A stretch of 64,000 bases of DNA from Photobacterium arenosum (lineage in GTDB: Bacteria; Pseudomonadota; Gammaproteobacteria; Enterobacterales; Vibrionaceae). The DNA is taken from the NCBI RefSeq assembly GCF_014841115.1, contig NZ_JACYTP010000005.1, forward strand, positions 124,001-188,000, written 5' to 3'. The notes beneath the pieces are model-generated. The model searched no databases. It saw nothing but the letters and a program-made list of their open reading frames with translations, and was not told where the DNA came from. Position numbers and translations under genes: made by a program. Positions within the stretch are counted from its first letter, which is position 1. The number at the start of each line of letters is the position of its first letter. Of this stretch, positions 1-9,274 are shown piece by piece.

Positions 1-1
1 G

Positions 2-1195
2 CATCCGTTCATGCTTAATCACTTCAAGATTAAAGATAACCAGCAGATCCGTCTGATAAAAAACCTCGGGCTTAAATTTGTCATTCTCTATCCGGATAAA
101 AGTGATACCCACCCTCTTCCGAAAAATACGCTCAATACCGAACAGGATGACATCTCAGAGCAAGAAGCCCGCTTTATCCATAAACAAGCCGATAAGTTGT
201 GGAAAGAAAAGCAACGGCGAATTGAGTATCTGAAGAATTACAAACGCAACCTCAACCGTTGCGAGAAAAGCTTTCAGCGTTCTTTGTCCAAGTTACGCGC
301 TATTTCGCAAAAAATAAAAAACCGTCCTGTGACGGCGTTTGCCGATGCAAAAGAACTTGTCAACGATATGGTAGAAGCCTTACTGGACAACGACAATCTG
401 GTACTGCATCTGATGAGCGATGCGAAAGAATCGGAAGATATTTACTACCATTCGCTGAATGTGGCCGTACTTTCCATGTTGCTGGCCAAGTCAAACGGTA
501 TGCCAGCCAGCGATATCAAAACCATTGCCCTTGGCGCCCTGTTTCACGACATAGGTAAACAAAAAATACCGACGCACATTCTGCGCAAAATAACTGCTCT
601 GACAGAGCCAGAAACGAATTTCCTCAAACTGCACCCGAAGTACAGCCTTGAACTGGCAGAGCTGGGTGAAAACTTCCCGGATGCTGCCAAACCTATTCTC
701 AGTCAGCACCATGAGCTGATGGACGGCAGTGGCTATCCGCTGGGCTTACAGGGCCATCAAATAAATCGCTTTGCACAATTGGTTGCTGTCGTTAACGCCT
801 ACGACAACTTGTGCCATCCTATGGATCCCGGCAAAGCCAAAATCCCCTACAGTGCGCTTTCCTATCTGTTTAAACACAAGAAGGGGCAATACAGTGAGGA
901 ATTCATCGCGTTAATGGTGCGTATGATGGGCGTCTATCCGCCGGGCAGTGTCGTGCAGCTTTCCAATCAGCAGGTCGGCATGGTCATTTCCGTGAATGCC
1001 AAACGCCTGCTTTACCCCAACATTTTGATTTACGATCCGAGCGTACCATCCAATGAAGCACCAGTGCTTGATCTGGAACAAAGTGAACTGACGATAGAAC
1101 GGGCGCTGCATCCGCAGAAACTGCCCGAACCTATACGCCAGTACCTCAATCCCAGAGCCCGTATTTCTTACTACTTCGAACCGGAAAACGGATAA
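2..1195 (+). CDS. HD-GYP domain protein with N-terminal DUF3391 (5'-partial)
   Basis: The family comprises cyclic-di-GMP phosphodiesterases acting in the cytoplasm. The frame is already open before the first ATG (position 11). The codons at 2-10 read His-Pro-Phe and continue into FKIKDNQQIR, which resembles the middle of a DUF3391 domain, so the true start lies outside the window. Counting from the ATG at 11, a charged, probably coiled segment covers about residues 45-105. The HD-GYP domain follows, with His147, His179-Asp180, His233-His234 and Gly241-Tyr242-Pro243. The place where most HD-GYP proteins have an Asp (AD-x-YD-AL) reads VNAYDNL, with Asn262. Activity is therefore probable but not certain. 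The gene converges on mrcB. Confidence 0.85.
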   Translation, partial: HPFMLNHFKIKDNQQIRLIKNLGLKFVILYPDKSDTHPLPKNTLNTEQDDISEQEARFIHKQADKLWKEKQRRIEYLKNYKRNLNRCEKSFQRSLSKLRAISQKIKNRPVTAFADAKELVNDMVEALLDNDNLVLHLMSDAKESEDIYYHSLNVAVLSMLLAKSNGMPASDIKTIALGALFHDIGKQKIPTHILRKITALTEPETNFLKLHPKYSLELAELGENFPDAAKPILSQHHELMDGSGYPLGLQGHQINRFAQLVAVVNAYDNLCHPMDPGKAKIPYSALSYLFKHKKGQYSEEFIALMVRMMGVYPPGSVVQLSNQQVGMVISVNAKRLLYPNILIYDPSVPSNEAPVLDLEQSELTIERALHPQKLPEPIRQYLNPRARISYYFEPENG

Positions 1196-1214
1196 GGGCT
1201 GACATTCAGCCCTT
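1194..1214. terminator. Hairpin between convergent HD-GYP gene and mrcB
   Basis: A perfect 9-bp stem (AAGGGCTGA / TCAGCCCTT) with a 3-nt loop overlaps the stop codon of the HD-GYP gene. It lies 14 bp beyond the mrcB stop. No strong T-run follows on either strand, so termination efficiency is uncertain. Confidence 0.45.
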
Positions 1215-1227
1215 CCGCCGATGCGCT

Positions 1228-3657
1228 TTACCAGCTGAACATGTCTTTGATCCAGCCTTCAGGCTTACCCTTCCGGCAATGTGCAGACAACGAACCGGTC
1301 GGATCCCAGGCAGGCAGTGACTGCTCGCCCTGGCAATCCAGGCCCAGAGTGCCGTTCTGCAATCTGTGATACTTAAGCGTACTGAGTTTCTGCGGCCAGC
1401 TAAGCTGCAGCCGCTCAGGCTGGCGGCGCTCCAGATAGCCACTGTAGAGGCGTAATGCGCCGCTGGATCCGGTCAGCTTCACCGGTTTATTGTCATCCCT
1501 GCCAATCCACACAGTGACCACTTCCCTGCCGTCGGCCCCGACAAACCAGCTGTCGCGGGTATCATCTGTGGTACCGGTTTTGCCAGCCAGTGCTGCCCAG
1601 CCAAATCTGGGTTGCAGATAACGCCCTGTCCCCTGACTGACAACCCGCTTCATCGCATAAGTCGTCAGCCAGGCCGCCTGCTCAGGCACCACCTGACGGC
1701 CGGAAGGAAGATGACGGTAAAGCACTTTGCCCTGACGCTCGACCACAGCGCGCAAAGCCGTCTGGTCGGCGCGGCGTCCCCCGCTGGTCAGGCTCTGGTA
1801 CATCTGACTGACGTCAAACGGCGACAGGGTAAAGGCGCCCAGCAAAATTGAAGGCAGGCGTGGCACGGCTTCTTTGGCGACGCCAAGTTCAGCCAGAGTG
1901 GCTATCACATTGTCCAGCCCGACCTGCAGGCCCAGATTCACCGTAGGGACATTCAGCGAACGTGATAAGGCGTCATACAAAGGCACCTGGCCGCGATATT
2001 TACGATCATAGTTTTGCGGGCGCCACTCACTGCCCTGATTGCCTTTGAGCAAAATCGGCTTGTCGTCCAGTGTCGTTGCCAGACTGAACTTATCAGGCTG
2101 GCGCAGGGCGCTCAGATAAACGGCAGGTTTCACCAGCGAACCAATCTGCCGGCGACTGTCGAGTGCCCGGTTGAATCCGGCATAACCCGGACGGCTGCCG
2201 CCTATCATGGCCCGGATCTCACCACTGTGACGGTCCACCGCCACCATAGCCGTTTCAATCGGACTTCCGGCTTTTTTCTCCAGTAGCGGGATCCACTGAG
2301 CAACCGCATTTTCTGCTTCTTGCTGCGACACAGGATCCAGAGTGCTGAAGATCCGCAAACCGACCCCGGGAGTGAAACGGTTACCGACTTTCTCTTTCAG
2401 TTCCCGTTGCAGAAGCTGGAAGTACGCAGGCTGGCGGCTGGCGATCACCGGCTGCTTTTGCACATCCAGCTTTCTTGACGCGGCCTGCTCATACTCAGCG
2501 CCAGTCAGGATATTTTGATCCAGCATCAGTCTGAGCACCAGATCCCGCCTGTCTCTGGCGCGATCGTTATGTCGCCACGGGTTGTAGTACGACGGGCCTT
2601 TGACCATGCCCACCAGCATCGCCAGCTGATCAATGCGCAGTTCCTGTAAAGGCCGGCCAAAGTACAAGCGTGCGCCCAGGCCAAAACCATGAATTTCCCG
2701 GCTGCCGCTCTGGCCGAGATACACCTCATTCAGATACGCTTCCAGGATACGATCTTTGCTGTAGCGATAATCGATAATGATCGCAATATAGGCTTCCTGG
2801 ATCTTGCGCCACAGCGAGCGTTCGCGGGTCAGGAAGATATTTTTTGCCAGCTGCTGAGTTAAGGTACTGCCGCCCTGCACGGTACGTCCGGCTTTAAGGT
2901 TCACCAGCGCCGCACGCAGGATAGCCAGTGGTGACACCCCGCCGTGGTGATAGAAATCCCGATCTTCAGTCGCCAGCAGGGCATCAATCAGCACTTCAGG
3001 AAACTCTTCCCGTGGCGTGAAGATCCGCTGCTCCCCTTCTTTAGTACCCAGCATCCCCAGCATTTTGGGTTCGACACGAAGATACCCCAGCGTCTTTTCC
3101 CGCCCGAGATCGTCAATCTTGCTCAGCCCGCTGTCACCGAATGTCAGCATTACGTGGCGCTGACTTTCATAACCGTCATCGAATTCAAACGGACGGCGCA
3201 CCAGCTCGATGCGGGTCGACGAGGCAGAATACTCCCCGGCACGCTGCGGGGTACGGACTTTGTGATACTGCAAGGCGTCCAGCTCACGTTTCACTTCGCT
3301 CAGGGTGATGGCCTGACCGGGTTGCAAATCCAGCACCCGGCCGTACACAACGGCGGGTAAGTCCCAGAGCTGGCCTTCAAATTTGTCCCGCACCAGGGTG
3401 TCCAGATAGATACCCACTACCACCACCACGGCCAGAACCGCCAGCCCCAGCTTAAGGCCGGAGAACAGGACCCAGCGCCCTATGCGGGCGAGGCGGCTTT
3501 TCGGTGGGGTGCGTTTAGGCGGTGTCTTAACCGCTTTTTTGCGCGGCTGAGTTTTGGCTTTTTTGCTGGCCGGAGCGGCTTTCCTGGTGGCTCTTGGCTG
3601 TTTTTCCGTTGGCTTTTTGGGCGCGGCCAGGCGGTGCTTGGACTCTTTGATCATCAT
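1228..3657 (-). CDS. mrcB: Penicillin-binding protein 1B, bifunctional glycosyltransferase/transpeptidase
   Basis: Class A PBP that polymerises lipid II into glycan strands and cross-links them at the outer face of the inner membrane. 809 aa. There is a long Lys/Arg/Pro-rich cytoplasmic tail (about residues 1-60) and one membrane anchor (about 62-88). A UB2H-type region follows (about 95-190), then the glycosyltransferase domain with EDRDFYHHGG and STLTQQLAKN, then the transpeptidase with the SLVK serine motif, SLN as SxN, and KTGTT. The UB2H region is where E. coli PBP1B binds its lipoprotein activator LpoB; no lpo gene is in this window. It lies 61 bp downstream of hrpB, the same neighbour as in E. 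coli. Confidence 0.95.
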   Translation of the reverse strand: MMIKESKHRLAAPKKPTEKQPRATRKAAPASKKAKTQPRKKAVKTPPKRTPPKSRLARIGRWVLFSGLKLGLAVLAVVVVVGIYLDTLVRDKFEGQLWDLPAVVYGRVLDLQPGQAITLSEVKRELDALQYHKVRTPQRAGEYSASSTRIELVRRPFEFDDGYESQRHVMLTFGDSGLSKIDDLGREKTLGYLRVEPKMLGMLGTKEGEQRIFTPREEFPEVLIDALLATEDRDFYHHGGVSPLAILRAALVNLKAGRTVQGGSTLTQQLAKNIFLTRERSLWRKIQEAYIAIIIDYRYSKDRILEAYLNEVYLGQSGSREIHGFGLGARLYFGRPLQELRIDQLAMLVGMVKGPSYYNPWRHNDRARDRRDLVLRLMLDQNILTGAEYEQAASRKLDVQKQPVIASRQPAYFQLLQRELKEKVGNRFTPGVGLRIFSTLDPVSQQEAENAVAQWIPLLEKKAGSPIETAMVAVDRHSGEIRAMIGGSRPGYAGFNRALDSRRQIGSLVKPAVYLSALRQPDKFSLATTLDDKPILLKGNQGSEWRPQNYDRKYRGQVPLYDALSRSLNVPTVNLGLQVGLDNVIATLAELGVAKEAVPRLPSILLGAFTLSPFDVSQMYQSLTSGGRRADQTALRAVVERQGKVLYRHLPSGRQVVPEQAAWLTTYAMKRVVSQGTGRYLQPRFGWAALAGKTGTTDDTRDSWFVGADGREVVTVWIGRDDNKPVKLTGSSGALRLYSGYLERRQPERLQLSWPQKLSTLKYHRLQNGTLGLDCQGEQSLPAWDPTGSLSAHCRKGKPEGWIKDMFSW

Positions 3658-3718
3658 GATGTCTTAGTGATGTCTTCGCTATCAGGCTGTCAGTTTCAGC
3701 GCAGCACATGCTGGCCGA

Positions 3719-6211
3719 CTACATATATTTCTTGGTTTTTCGTGTCGGGGCATGACTGGCGGGATCATCAGGCCAAACATGCTTAGGGTAACGGCCCTTC
3801 ATTTCTTTTTGTACCTCTTTGTAGGCACCTTGCCAGAATGCGGCCAGATCCGAAGTAATCTGTAACGGACGCTGGGCCGGGGAAAGCAGCTCAAGTACCA
3901 GCGCAACCTTTCCCTGGGCTATTCTGGGTGAGACCTGCTCACCGAACATTTCCTGCATACGTACCGCCAGTACAGGGGCCTGCCCAGGCTGATACCGTAT
4001 CGGGTAACGTGACCCGGTCGGCACCTGATAATGGGTTGGCAGTGCCGCATCCAGAGCTTTGGCCTGCTCCCAGCCCAGATACGCTTCCAGAGCGGCGGTC
4101 AGATCCAGTTTCACCAGCGCCTTCATGCTATGGATCCCTGTCATGAAAGGCAGCAGCCAGTCTTCCAGTGTCAGCAGCAAACTCTCTTCATCCATGGCTG
4201 GCAGTGCCATCGCCGGCAGCCAGCTGGCCGCGCAACGGGCGCGAGTCAGCAAACCTTCACTGCGCGTATTCCAGGGCAGTACATCCAGCCCCTGACGACG
4301 AATGGCATTTAGCAAGGCTTCCCCGGCACGGGCCGGATCCGGCTCTGCCAGCGCGGTACGTTTGATAATCAGCTTGCCACAGCAATATTGCTTCTCAGCG
4401 ACCAGACGGCCTTTTTTGTCATCCCAGTCGAGCCATTCCTTCTCATGGAACAATTGCGGCATCGCCTGCTGCAATTGCCCGATATCGGCCGCCACAGCGG
4501 AAAATACCCGGCTGTCACCCTGCCTGGTTTTCACCACATCAGCCACCACCAGCGCAGACTCCCCGGCCAGCGGATGGTCATCATCGATAACCACGCCCTG
4601 ACCGTTAGCCAGCTGAAAGCGGCCATCCTGCCCCCGGGACACGGCAACACGATCGGGAAAGCCCGCCGCCATCAGCACAGGCAGCCAGCGACTGTCAGTT
4701 CGCCATCCGAGCGTCTTATCCTGATCCGTCGTCCCGTGTTTTGAAAAATGCTGTCTGGCTCGCTGCCTGTAGTACGCACTGCGGGGAAGCTGATCCGACT
4801 CCAGCAGGTGCAGCTGAAATGCCAGATCTGGATTGTTCATCCCTCTGACCGGCTCTTCTAACAGCGCCACCAGCATAGCGGCGGTCACGCGCACACTCAC
4901 CTCAAGCGAGCTGGCATGCGCCAGAATCGCCGCCAGCCTGGGCTCAGTACCCAGTTGCTGGATGGCCTGTCCTTTGCCGGTGAGCTGATGGCGTGTGTCC
5001 ATCGCCCCCAGCGCGATCAGTAATGCCTGAGCCTGCTGCAGCGCGCCCTCAGGCGGCACATCCAGCCAACGCAGTTCACCGGCGGAAGCACATCCCCACT
5101 GGGCCAGCTCCATCGCCAGATGGCTCAGATCGGTACGCAGGATTTCCGGCTCGGGCACGGCGGGCTGACGGGCCAGTAATTCTTCGCTGTACAGCCGCAG
5201 GCAAATACCTGGCTCAAGCCGCCCGGCACGTCCGGCTCGCTGTTCCGCCGAGGAACGGGCAATACGCACTAACTCCAGACGGCTGATACCGGTTCTGGCG
5301 TCCCAGCGGGCAATCCGCTCTAAACCGCAATCCACCACCAAACGAATACCTTCAATGGTCAGGCTGGTTTCTGCGATATTGGTTGCCAGTACAATTTTCC
5401 GTTTGCCCTTGATGGCAGGCTGTATGGCCTGCTGCTGGGCTTTACTGTCCATTTGGCCATACAGTGGCGCAATAATAACATCCGGGCTGACAGCCGCTTG
5501 CAACCACTCGGCAAGCCGGCGAATTTCTCCGGCACCGGGCAGAAAGACCAGCACAGAGCCTGGCTCAGCCGTCATCAGCCGGAGGATCTCGCGCCCGGTC
5601 CATTCAATCGAAACACCATTGCCCTGCTGGACGCTGGTGGCCTGAGTCTGGTATCTGTAGTCCACCGGATAGCTGCGACCGGCTGATACCAGGTATTCGG
5701 CATCAGGCAGTAAAGATTGCAAAGCCTGATGATCCAGGGTGGCCGACATCACCAGTAATTTCAGATCGTCACGTAAGGCTTCCTGCACTTCCAGCGCCAG
5801 TGCTAACGCTGTATCGGCATGCAGACTTCGTTCATGAAATTCGTCGAAAATCAGCAGTTCTATGCCGGATAACTCAGGATCTTGCTGCAACATCCGGGTC
5901 ATTACCCCTTCAGTCACTATCTCCAGCCGGGTCCTGCCACTGACCCGAGTTTCGCCCCGCACCCTGAGCCCTATGGTCTGTCCGACTTCCTCGCCCAGCT
6001 GAGCCGCCAGATAGGAGGCAATATTACGGGCAGCCAGCCGGCGCGGCTCCAGCAGGACAATTTTACCGGCCACTGAGCCCGCAGCCAGCAGTGACAGCGG
6101 CAACCGGGTAGACTTACCCGCACCTGGCGGTGCCTTGAGGATGATCTGTTCACTGCGCTCAAGCGCCTGGTGCAAATCAGGCAGCACCGCATCAATGGGG
6201 AGTTGTGACAA
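3719..6211 (-). CDS. hrpB: ATP-dependent RNA helicase HrpB (DEAH/DExH family)
   Basis: 830 aa, a full-length bacterial DExH-box helicase. Visible motifs in order are PPGAGKST (Walker A), EPRRLAAR (Ia), DEFHERS (the DEAH box as DEFH), MSATLD (III), TNIAETSLTI and QRAGRAGR (VI). The HrpB-specific C-terminal region follows. The physiological substrate of HrpB is not well established. The stop is followed closely by mrcB on the same strand, so the two are probably co-transcribed. The start is divergent from thpR with about 127 bp between them. Confidence 0.95.
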   Translation of the reverse strand: MSQLPIDAVLPDLHQALERSEQIILKAPPGAGKSTRLPLSLLAAGSVAGKIVLLEPRRLAARNIASYLAAQLGEEVGQTIGLRVRGETRVSGRTRLEIVTEGVMTRMLQQDPELSGIELLIFDEFHERSLHADTALALALEVQEALRDDLKLLVMSATLDHQALQSLLPDAEYLVSAGRSYPVDYRYQTQATSVQQGNGVSIEWTGREILRLMTAEPGSVLVFLPGAGEIRRLAEWLQAAVSPDVIIAPLYGQMDSKAQQQAIQPAIKGKRKIVLATNIAETSLTIEGIRLVVDCGLERIARWDARTGISRLELVRIARSSAEQRAGRAGRLEPGICLRLYSEELLARQPAVPEPEILRTDLSHLAMELAQWGCASAGELRWLDVPPEGALQQAQALLIALGAMDTRHQLTGKGQAIQQLGTEPRLAAILAHASSLEVSVRVTAAMLVALLEEPVRGMNNPDLAFQLHLLESDQLPRSAYYRQRARQHFSKHGTTDQDKTLGWRTDSRWLPVLMAAGFPDRVAVSRGQDGRFQLANGQGVVIDDDHPLAGESALVVADVVKTRQGDSRVFSAVAADIGQLQQAMPQLFHEKEWLDWDDKKGRLVAEKQYCCGKLIIKRTALAEPDPARAGEALLNAIRRQGLDVLPWNTRSEGLLTRARCAASWLPAMALPAMDEESLLLTLEDWLLPFMTGIHSMKALVKLDLTAALEAYLGWEQAKALDAALPTHYQVPTGSRYPIRYQPGQAPVLAVRMQEMFGEQVSPRIAQGKVALVLELLSPAQRPLQITSDLAAFWQGAYKEVQKEMKGRYPKHVWPDDPASHAPTRKTKKYM

Positions 6212-6338
6212 TATCTTTACCTTGTGTCATCTTCTATGAAGGCGCCTGTGTTGCAGATAATACAGAACGCTCAGAAACAATCGGACTTATTGTACTCAAA
6301 CAGGGATAACGGTGCTATCCAACCGGCAGGAGGTCATT

Positions 6339-6944
6339 ATGTCACATCACTTCAGGCAGCCTGATTTTCCACCGCAGCCAGGCAGCCAACGGATGTTTTT
6401 TGCGCTGCCGCTGACGGTCCCCCCCGCGGCGAATCTGGCGCCGTACCAAGGCTTGTGTCAGCTGAAAGACGCCTTACCCGGCAAAGGGCGTACCATACCG
6501 GATGCCAACCTGCATCTGACGCTGGCCTTCCTCGGGCAGATCACCGATGAGCAAACCCGCCAGCTCGTCGCTGCTGTCAACCAGCTCACCATCCCGGCTT
6601 TCTCGATGCATTTCAACCTGCTGCGTTACTGGAAACGCAGTCGCGTACTCTGGCTGGGCGGCGATATCTGCCCCGAGCCTTTAGGCCGGCTCGCCGAGCA
6701 ACTGAACCAGCTGGCCCTTGATCTTGGGCTGATACAGGATGCCAGACGCTATACCCCGCACATCACGCTCAGGAAAAACCTGCGTCAGCGCCCTGTTATT
6801 CCTGACGAACAACCGGATTTTCTTTTTCACTTTCAGCGCTTTGGTCTGTATATTTCTGAGCCCGACGGGCCAGGCGTCCGTTACCGGCTCGCGAACCAGT
6901 GGCCACTTATTCAACCGGAGATCGCCGTACAGGACAGCGAATGA
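6339..6944 (+). CDS. thpR: RNA 2',3'-cyclic phosphodiesterase (2H phosphoesterase)
   Basis: 201 aa. The 2H family opens 2',3'-cyclic phosphate RNA ends. The two signature HxTx tetrads are visible as HLTLAFLG and HITLRKNL, placed near residues 55 and 140. I chose the ATG at 6339 because a near-ideal Shine-Dalgarno sequence (GGCAGGAGG, 6325-6333) lies just before it. A GTG at 6312 in the same frame would add nine residues and has no such site. The stop overlaps the sfsA start (ATGA), so the two genes are translationally coupled. Confidence 0.9.
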   Translation: MSHHFRQPDFPPQPGSQRMFFALPLTVPPAANLAPYQGLCQLKDALPGKGRTIPDANLHLTLAFLGQITDEQTRQLVAAVNQLTIPAFSMHFNLLRYWKRSRVLWLGGDICPEPLGRLAEQLNQLALDLGLIQDARRYTPHITLRKNLRQRPVIPDEQPDFLFHFQRFGLYISEPDGPGVRYRLANQWPLIQPEIAVQDSE

Positions 6945-7648
6945 ATTACACACCTTCCCTGCAGTCAGCCACACTCATTAAACGCTATAAACGCTTTCTG
7001 GCCGATATCGCGTTGCCCGATGGCACCACCACGACCATTCACTGTGCCAACACGGGTGCCATGACAGGGTGCGCCGATCCCGGCTCCACCATCTGGTATT
7101 CCACCTCGGACAACCCTAAGCGGAAATACGCCCACAGCTGGGAATTAACACAAACGCAGGACGGACACTGGATTTGCATCAATACTGCCAGAGCGAATCA
7201 AATTGTGGTCGAAGCACTCAAAAATAACCACATTCCGGAATTATCCGGCTATGCTTCATTGCGCACAGAAGTGAAGTATGGTACTGAAAACAGCCGGGTA
7301 GATATTGTTCTGGATGATCCCTCGCTGCCATCTTGTTTCATTGAAGTAAAAAGTGTCACTTTGCTGGAAGATGATGGCCGCGGGTATTTCCCGGATGCTG
7401 TTACCACCCGGGGACAAAAACATTTAAGGGAGCTGGCAGAGGTCGCCGCCACGGGTCAGCGCGCTGTGTTATTTTTCGCAGTCCTGCACTCTGGGATTGA
7501 AAATGTCGCCGCGGCACGCCATATAGACCCGGTCTATGATGAGTTACTGGAACAGGCAGAAAAAGCAGGGGTGGAAGTCCTCTGTTACCGTGCAGAAATC
7601 AGCCCGACGGCTCTGACTTTGAGCCAGCGGATAGAATTTGCTCAGTAA
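6941..7648 (+). CDS. sfsA: Sugar fermentation stimulation protein SfsA
   Basis: 235 aa, the normal family length. The first part resembles an OB-fold. A nuclease-like core follows, with the acidic/Lys pattern RVDIVLDD and [10 protein letters not shown], the D...E-x-K arrangement of PD-(D/E)XK enzymes. In E. coli it was named for an effect on maltose metabolism; its molecular role is poorly understood. The start at 6941 is set by the 4-bp ATGA overlap with thpR. An in-frame ATG at 6899 would run deep into thpR and is unlikely. dksA follows, as in E. coli. Confidence 0.92.
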   Translation: MNYTPSLQSATLIKRYKRFLADIALPDGTTTTIHCANTGAMTGCADPGSTIWYSTSDNPKRKYAHSWELTQTQDGHWICINTARANQIVVEALKNNHIPELSGYASLRTEVKYGTENSRVDIVLDDPSLPSCFIEVKSVTLLEDDGRGYFPDAVTTRGQKHLRELAEVAATGQRAVLFFAVLHSGIENVAAARHIDPVYDELLEQAEKAGVEVLCYRAEISPTALTLSQRIEFAQ

Positions 7649-7785
7649 CGCGGAAAAATGATGCTTTCTTCACAATGGTATAAAATTGAAGATATGCAGT
7701 AATTGCCACGTTATATCCTTTCTGCTATAGATACCCGCCAAAATTAACCAGTGACGGTTATTCGGTATATGTTAGGAGATGCTAT

Positions 7786-8235
7786 ATGCCAGAGAGCAAG
7801 GTTAAAAAATCGTTAGGCATCCTGGCTATTGCTGGGGTTGACCCGTATCAGGAAAAAGCCGGCGAAGAATATATGGGTGAAGCGCAGTTAGAGCACTTCC
7901 GCAAAATTCTCGGAGCCTGGCGCAACCAATTGCGTGAAGAAGTTGACCGTACCGTTAACCATATGCAGGATGAAGCGGCTAACTTTCCGGATCCGGTTGA
8001 CCGTGCAGCACAGGAAGAAGAATTCAGCCTGGAACTGCGTAACCGAGATCGTGAGCGTAAACTGATCAAGAAAATCGAAAAAACGCTGCAACGTATCGAA
8101 GATGACGATTTTGGTTTCTGTGATTCATGTGGCGTGGAAATTGGTATTCGCCGCCTGGAAGCCCGTCCGACAGCCGACCTGTGCATCGACTGTAAGACAC
8201 TGGCAGAGATCAAAGAAAAGCAAATGGCTGGCTAA
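7786..8235 (+). CDS. dksA: RNA polymerase-binding transcription factor DksA
   Basis: 149 aa. DksA inserts a coiled coil into the RNA polymerase secondary channel and works with ppGpp to repress rRNA promoters and activate amino-acid promoters. The coil tip Asp69-x-x-Asp72-x-Ala74 is intact, and so is the four-cysteine zinc site (Cys112, Cys115, Cys133, Cys136), so this is the canonical zinc form. A strong ribosome binding site (AGGAGAT) precedes the ATG. The gene stands alone: it has 137 bp of leader after sfsA and its own terminator. Confidence 0.97.
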   Translation: MPESKVKKSLGILAIAGVDPYQEKAGEEYMGEAQLEHFRKILGAWRNQLREEVDRTVNHMQDEAANFPDPVDRAAQEEEFSLELRNRDRERKLIKKIEKTLQRIEDDDFGFCDSCGVEIGIRRLEARPTADLCIDCKTLAEIKEKQMAG

Positions 8236-8262
8236 ACTGCCCTTTGTAACCATAATCTGACA

Positions 8263-8287
8263 AAAGGGAGCCAAGGCTCCCTTTTTT
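8263..8287 (+). terminator. Intrinsic terminator of dksA
   Basis: AAAGGGAGCC / GGCTCCCTTT stem (10 bp) with a 2-nt loop and a T-run. It starts 27 bp after the dksA stop and lies before gluQ. Confidence 0.9.
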
Positions 8288-8317
8288 ATTGTTATTGACT
8301 GTCTGCTATCCAACACC

Positions 8318-9226
8318 ATGACAAGATTATCTCCGTATACTGGACGATTCGCCCCCTCACCTTCCGGTCCGCTGCACTTCGGCTCACTGGTGGCGGCATT
8401 GGGCAGCTATTTGCAGGCGCGCTCCCGGCAAGGTCAATGGCTGGTCAGAATCGAAGACCTGGATCCCCCGCGTGAAATGCCCGGTGCCGCAGACGACATA
8501 CTGCGCACCTTGGACGCCTTTGGCATGACCTGGGATGGCAGTGTCATTTACCAGAGTCAGCGCCACGCCCTATACCAGGCTCAGATAGAACACTGGCTGG
8601 CTCAGGGCGACGCCTATTATTGTCGTTGCAGCCGCAAAGCGATCAAAGAAGCCGGTGGCTTTTATCCCGGCACTTGCCGCAATGCCGGCCTGGATGCCGC
8701 TCACAGTGCGGTAAGGTTGAAAGTCGACCAGGCCATCACAGGTTTTCATGACCAGCTGCACGGCTGGATCGCAATACCCGAAGCGCTGGCCAGCGAAGAT
8801 TTCATCATCCGCCGCCGTGACGGCCTGTATGCCTACAACCTGGCGGTCGTGCTGGATGATATAGCGCAAGGCGTCACAGAGGTCGTCAGAGGAGCCGATC
8901 TGATTGAACCGACAGGACGCCAGATAGGCCTGTATCACCGATTAGGACAACCCGAGGTAAGCTATTTACATCTGCCGCTTGCCGTAACGGAAAACGGCAA
9001 TAAACTGTCCAAACAAAATCACGCGCCGGCTATCGACACGCGTCGGCCAGGCCCGCAGCTGTGGCACGCTATGAGGTTTCTGGGGATGTGCCCGCCGGCA
9101 GAATTGCAGTGCGCTGATCGCGACGACATTCTCCGTTGGGGGATCGCGCATTGGGATGTCGCGAACCTGCCGCCAACAACAGCGATCACGCTGAACCTAG
9201 CATCTAGAGGTGACTTGGGTATATGA
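8318..9226 (+). CDS. gluQ: Glutamyl-Q tRNA(Asp) synthetase
   Basis: 302 aa. It charges glutamate onto the queuosine base at position 34 of tRNA-Asp, not onto the tRNA 3' end. It is a truncated glutamyl-tRNA synthetase: the class I catalytic core is present with PSGPLHFGSL (HIGH-type motif) and KLSKQN (KMSKS-type motif), but the anticodon-binding domain is absent. Cysteines in YYCRCSR and GTCRN match the zinc-binding insertion. No clear Shine-Dalgarno sequence precedes the ATG. It sits between dksA and pcnB as in other gammaproteobacteria. Confidence 0.93.
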   Translation: MTRLSPYTGRFAPSPSGPLHFGSLVAALGSYLQARSRQGQWLVRIEDLDPPREMPGAADDILRTLDAFGMTWDGSVIYQSQRHALYQAQIEHWLAQGDAYYCRCSRKAIKEAGGFYPGTCRNAGLDAAHSAVRLKVDQAITGFHDQLHGWIAIPEALASEDFIIRRRDGLYAYNLAVVLDDIAQGVTEVVRGADLIEPTGRQIGLYHRLGQPEVSYLHLPLAVTENGNKLSKQNHAPAIDTRRPGPQLWHAMRFLGMCPPAELQCADRDDILRWGIAHWDVANLPPTTAITLNLASRGDLGI

Positions 9227-9261
9227 TATGCGGCTGTTCAGTCCGGCCTTATCACAATTAC

Positions 9262-9274
9262 GAGGTGTGTTATC
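9262..9274 (+). promoter_or_regulatory. Ribosome binding site and AUC start of pcnB
   Basis: GAGGTG at 9262-9267, four bases of spacer (TGTT), then ATC in the frame whose next residues match the E. coli PcnB N-terminus. A TTG at 9308 is the only usual start in the region and would delete twelve conserved residues. Confidence 0.7.
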
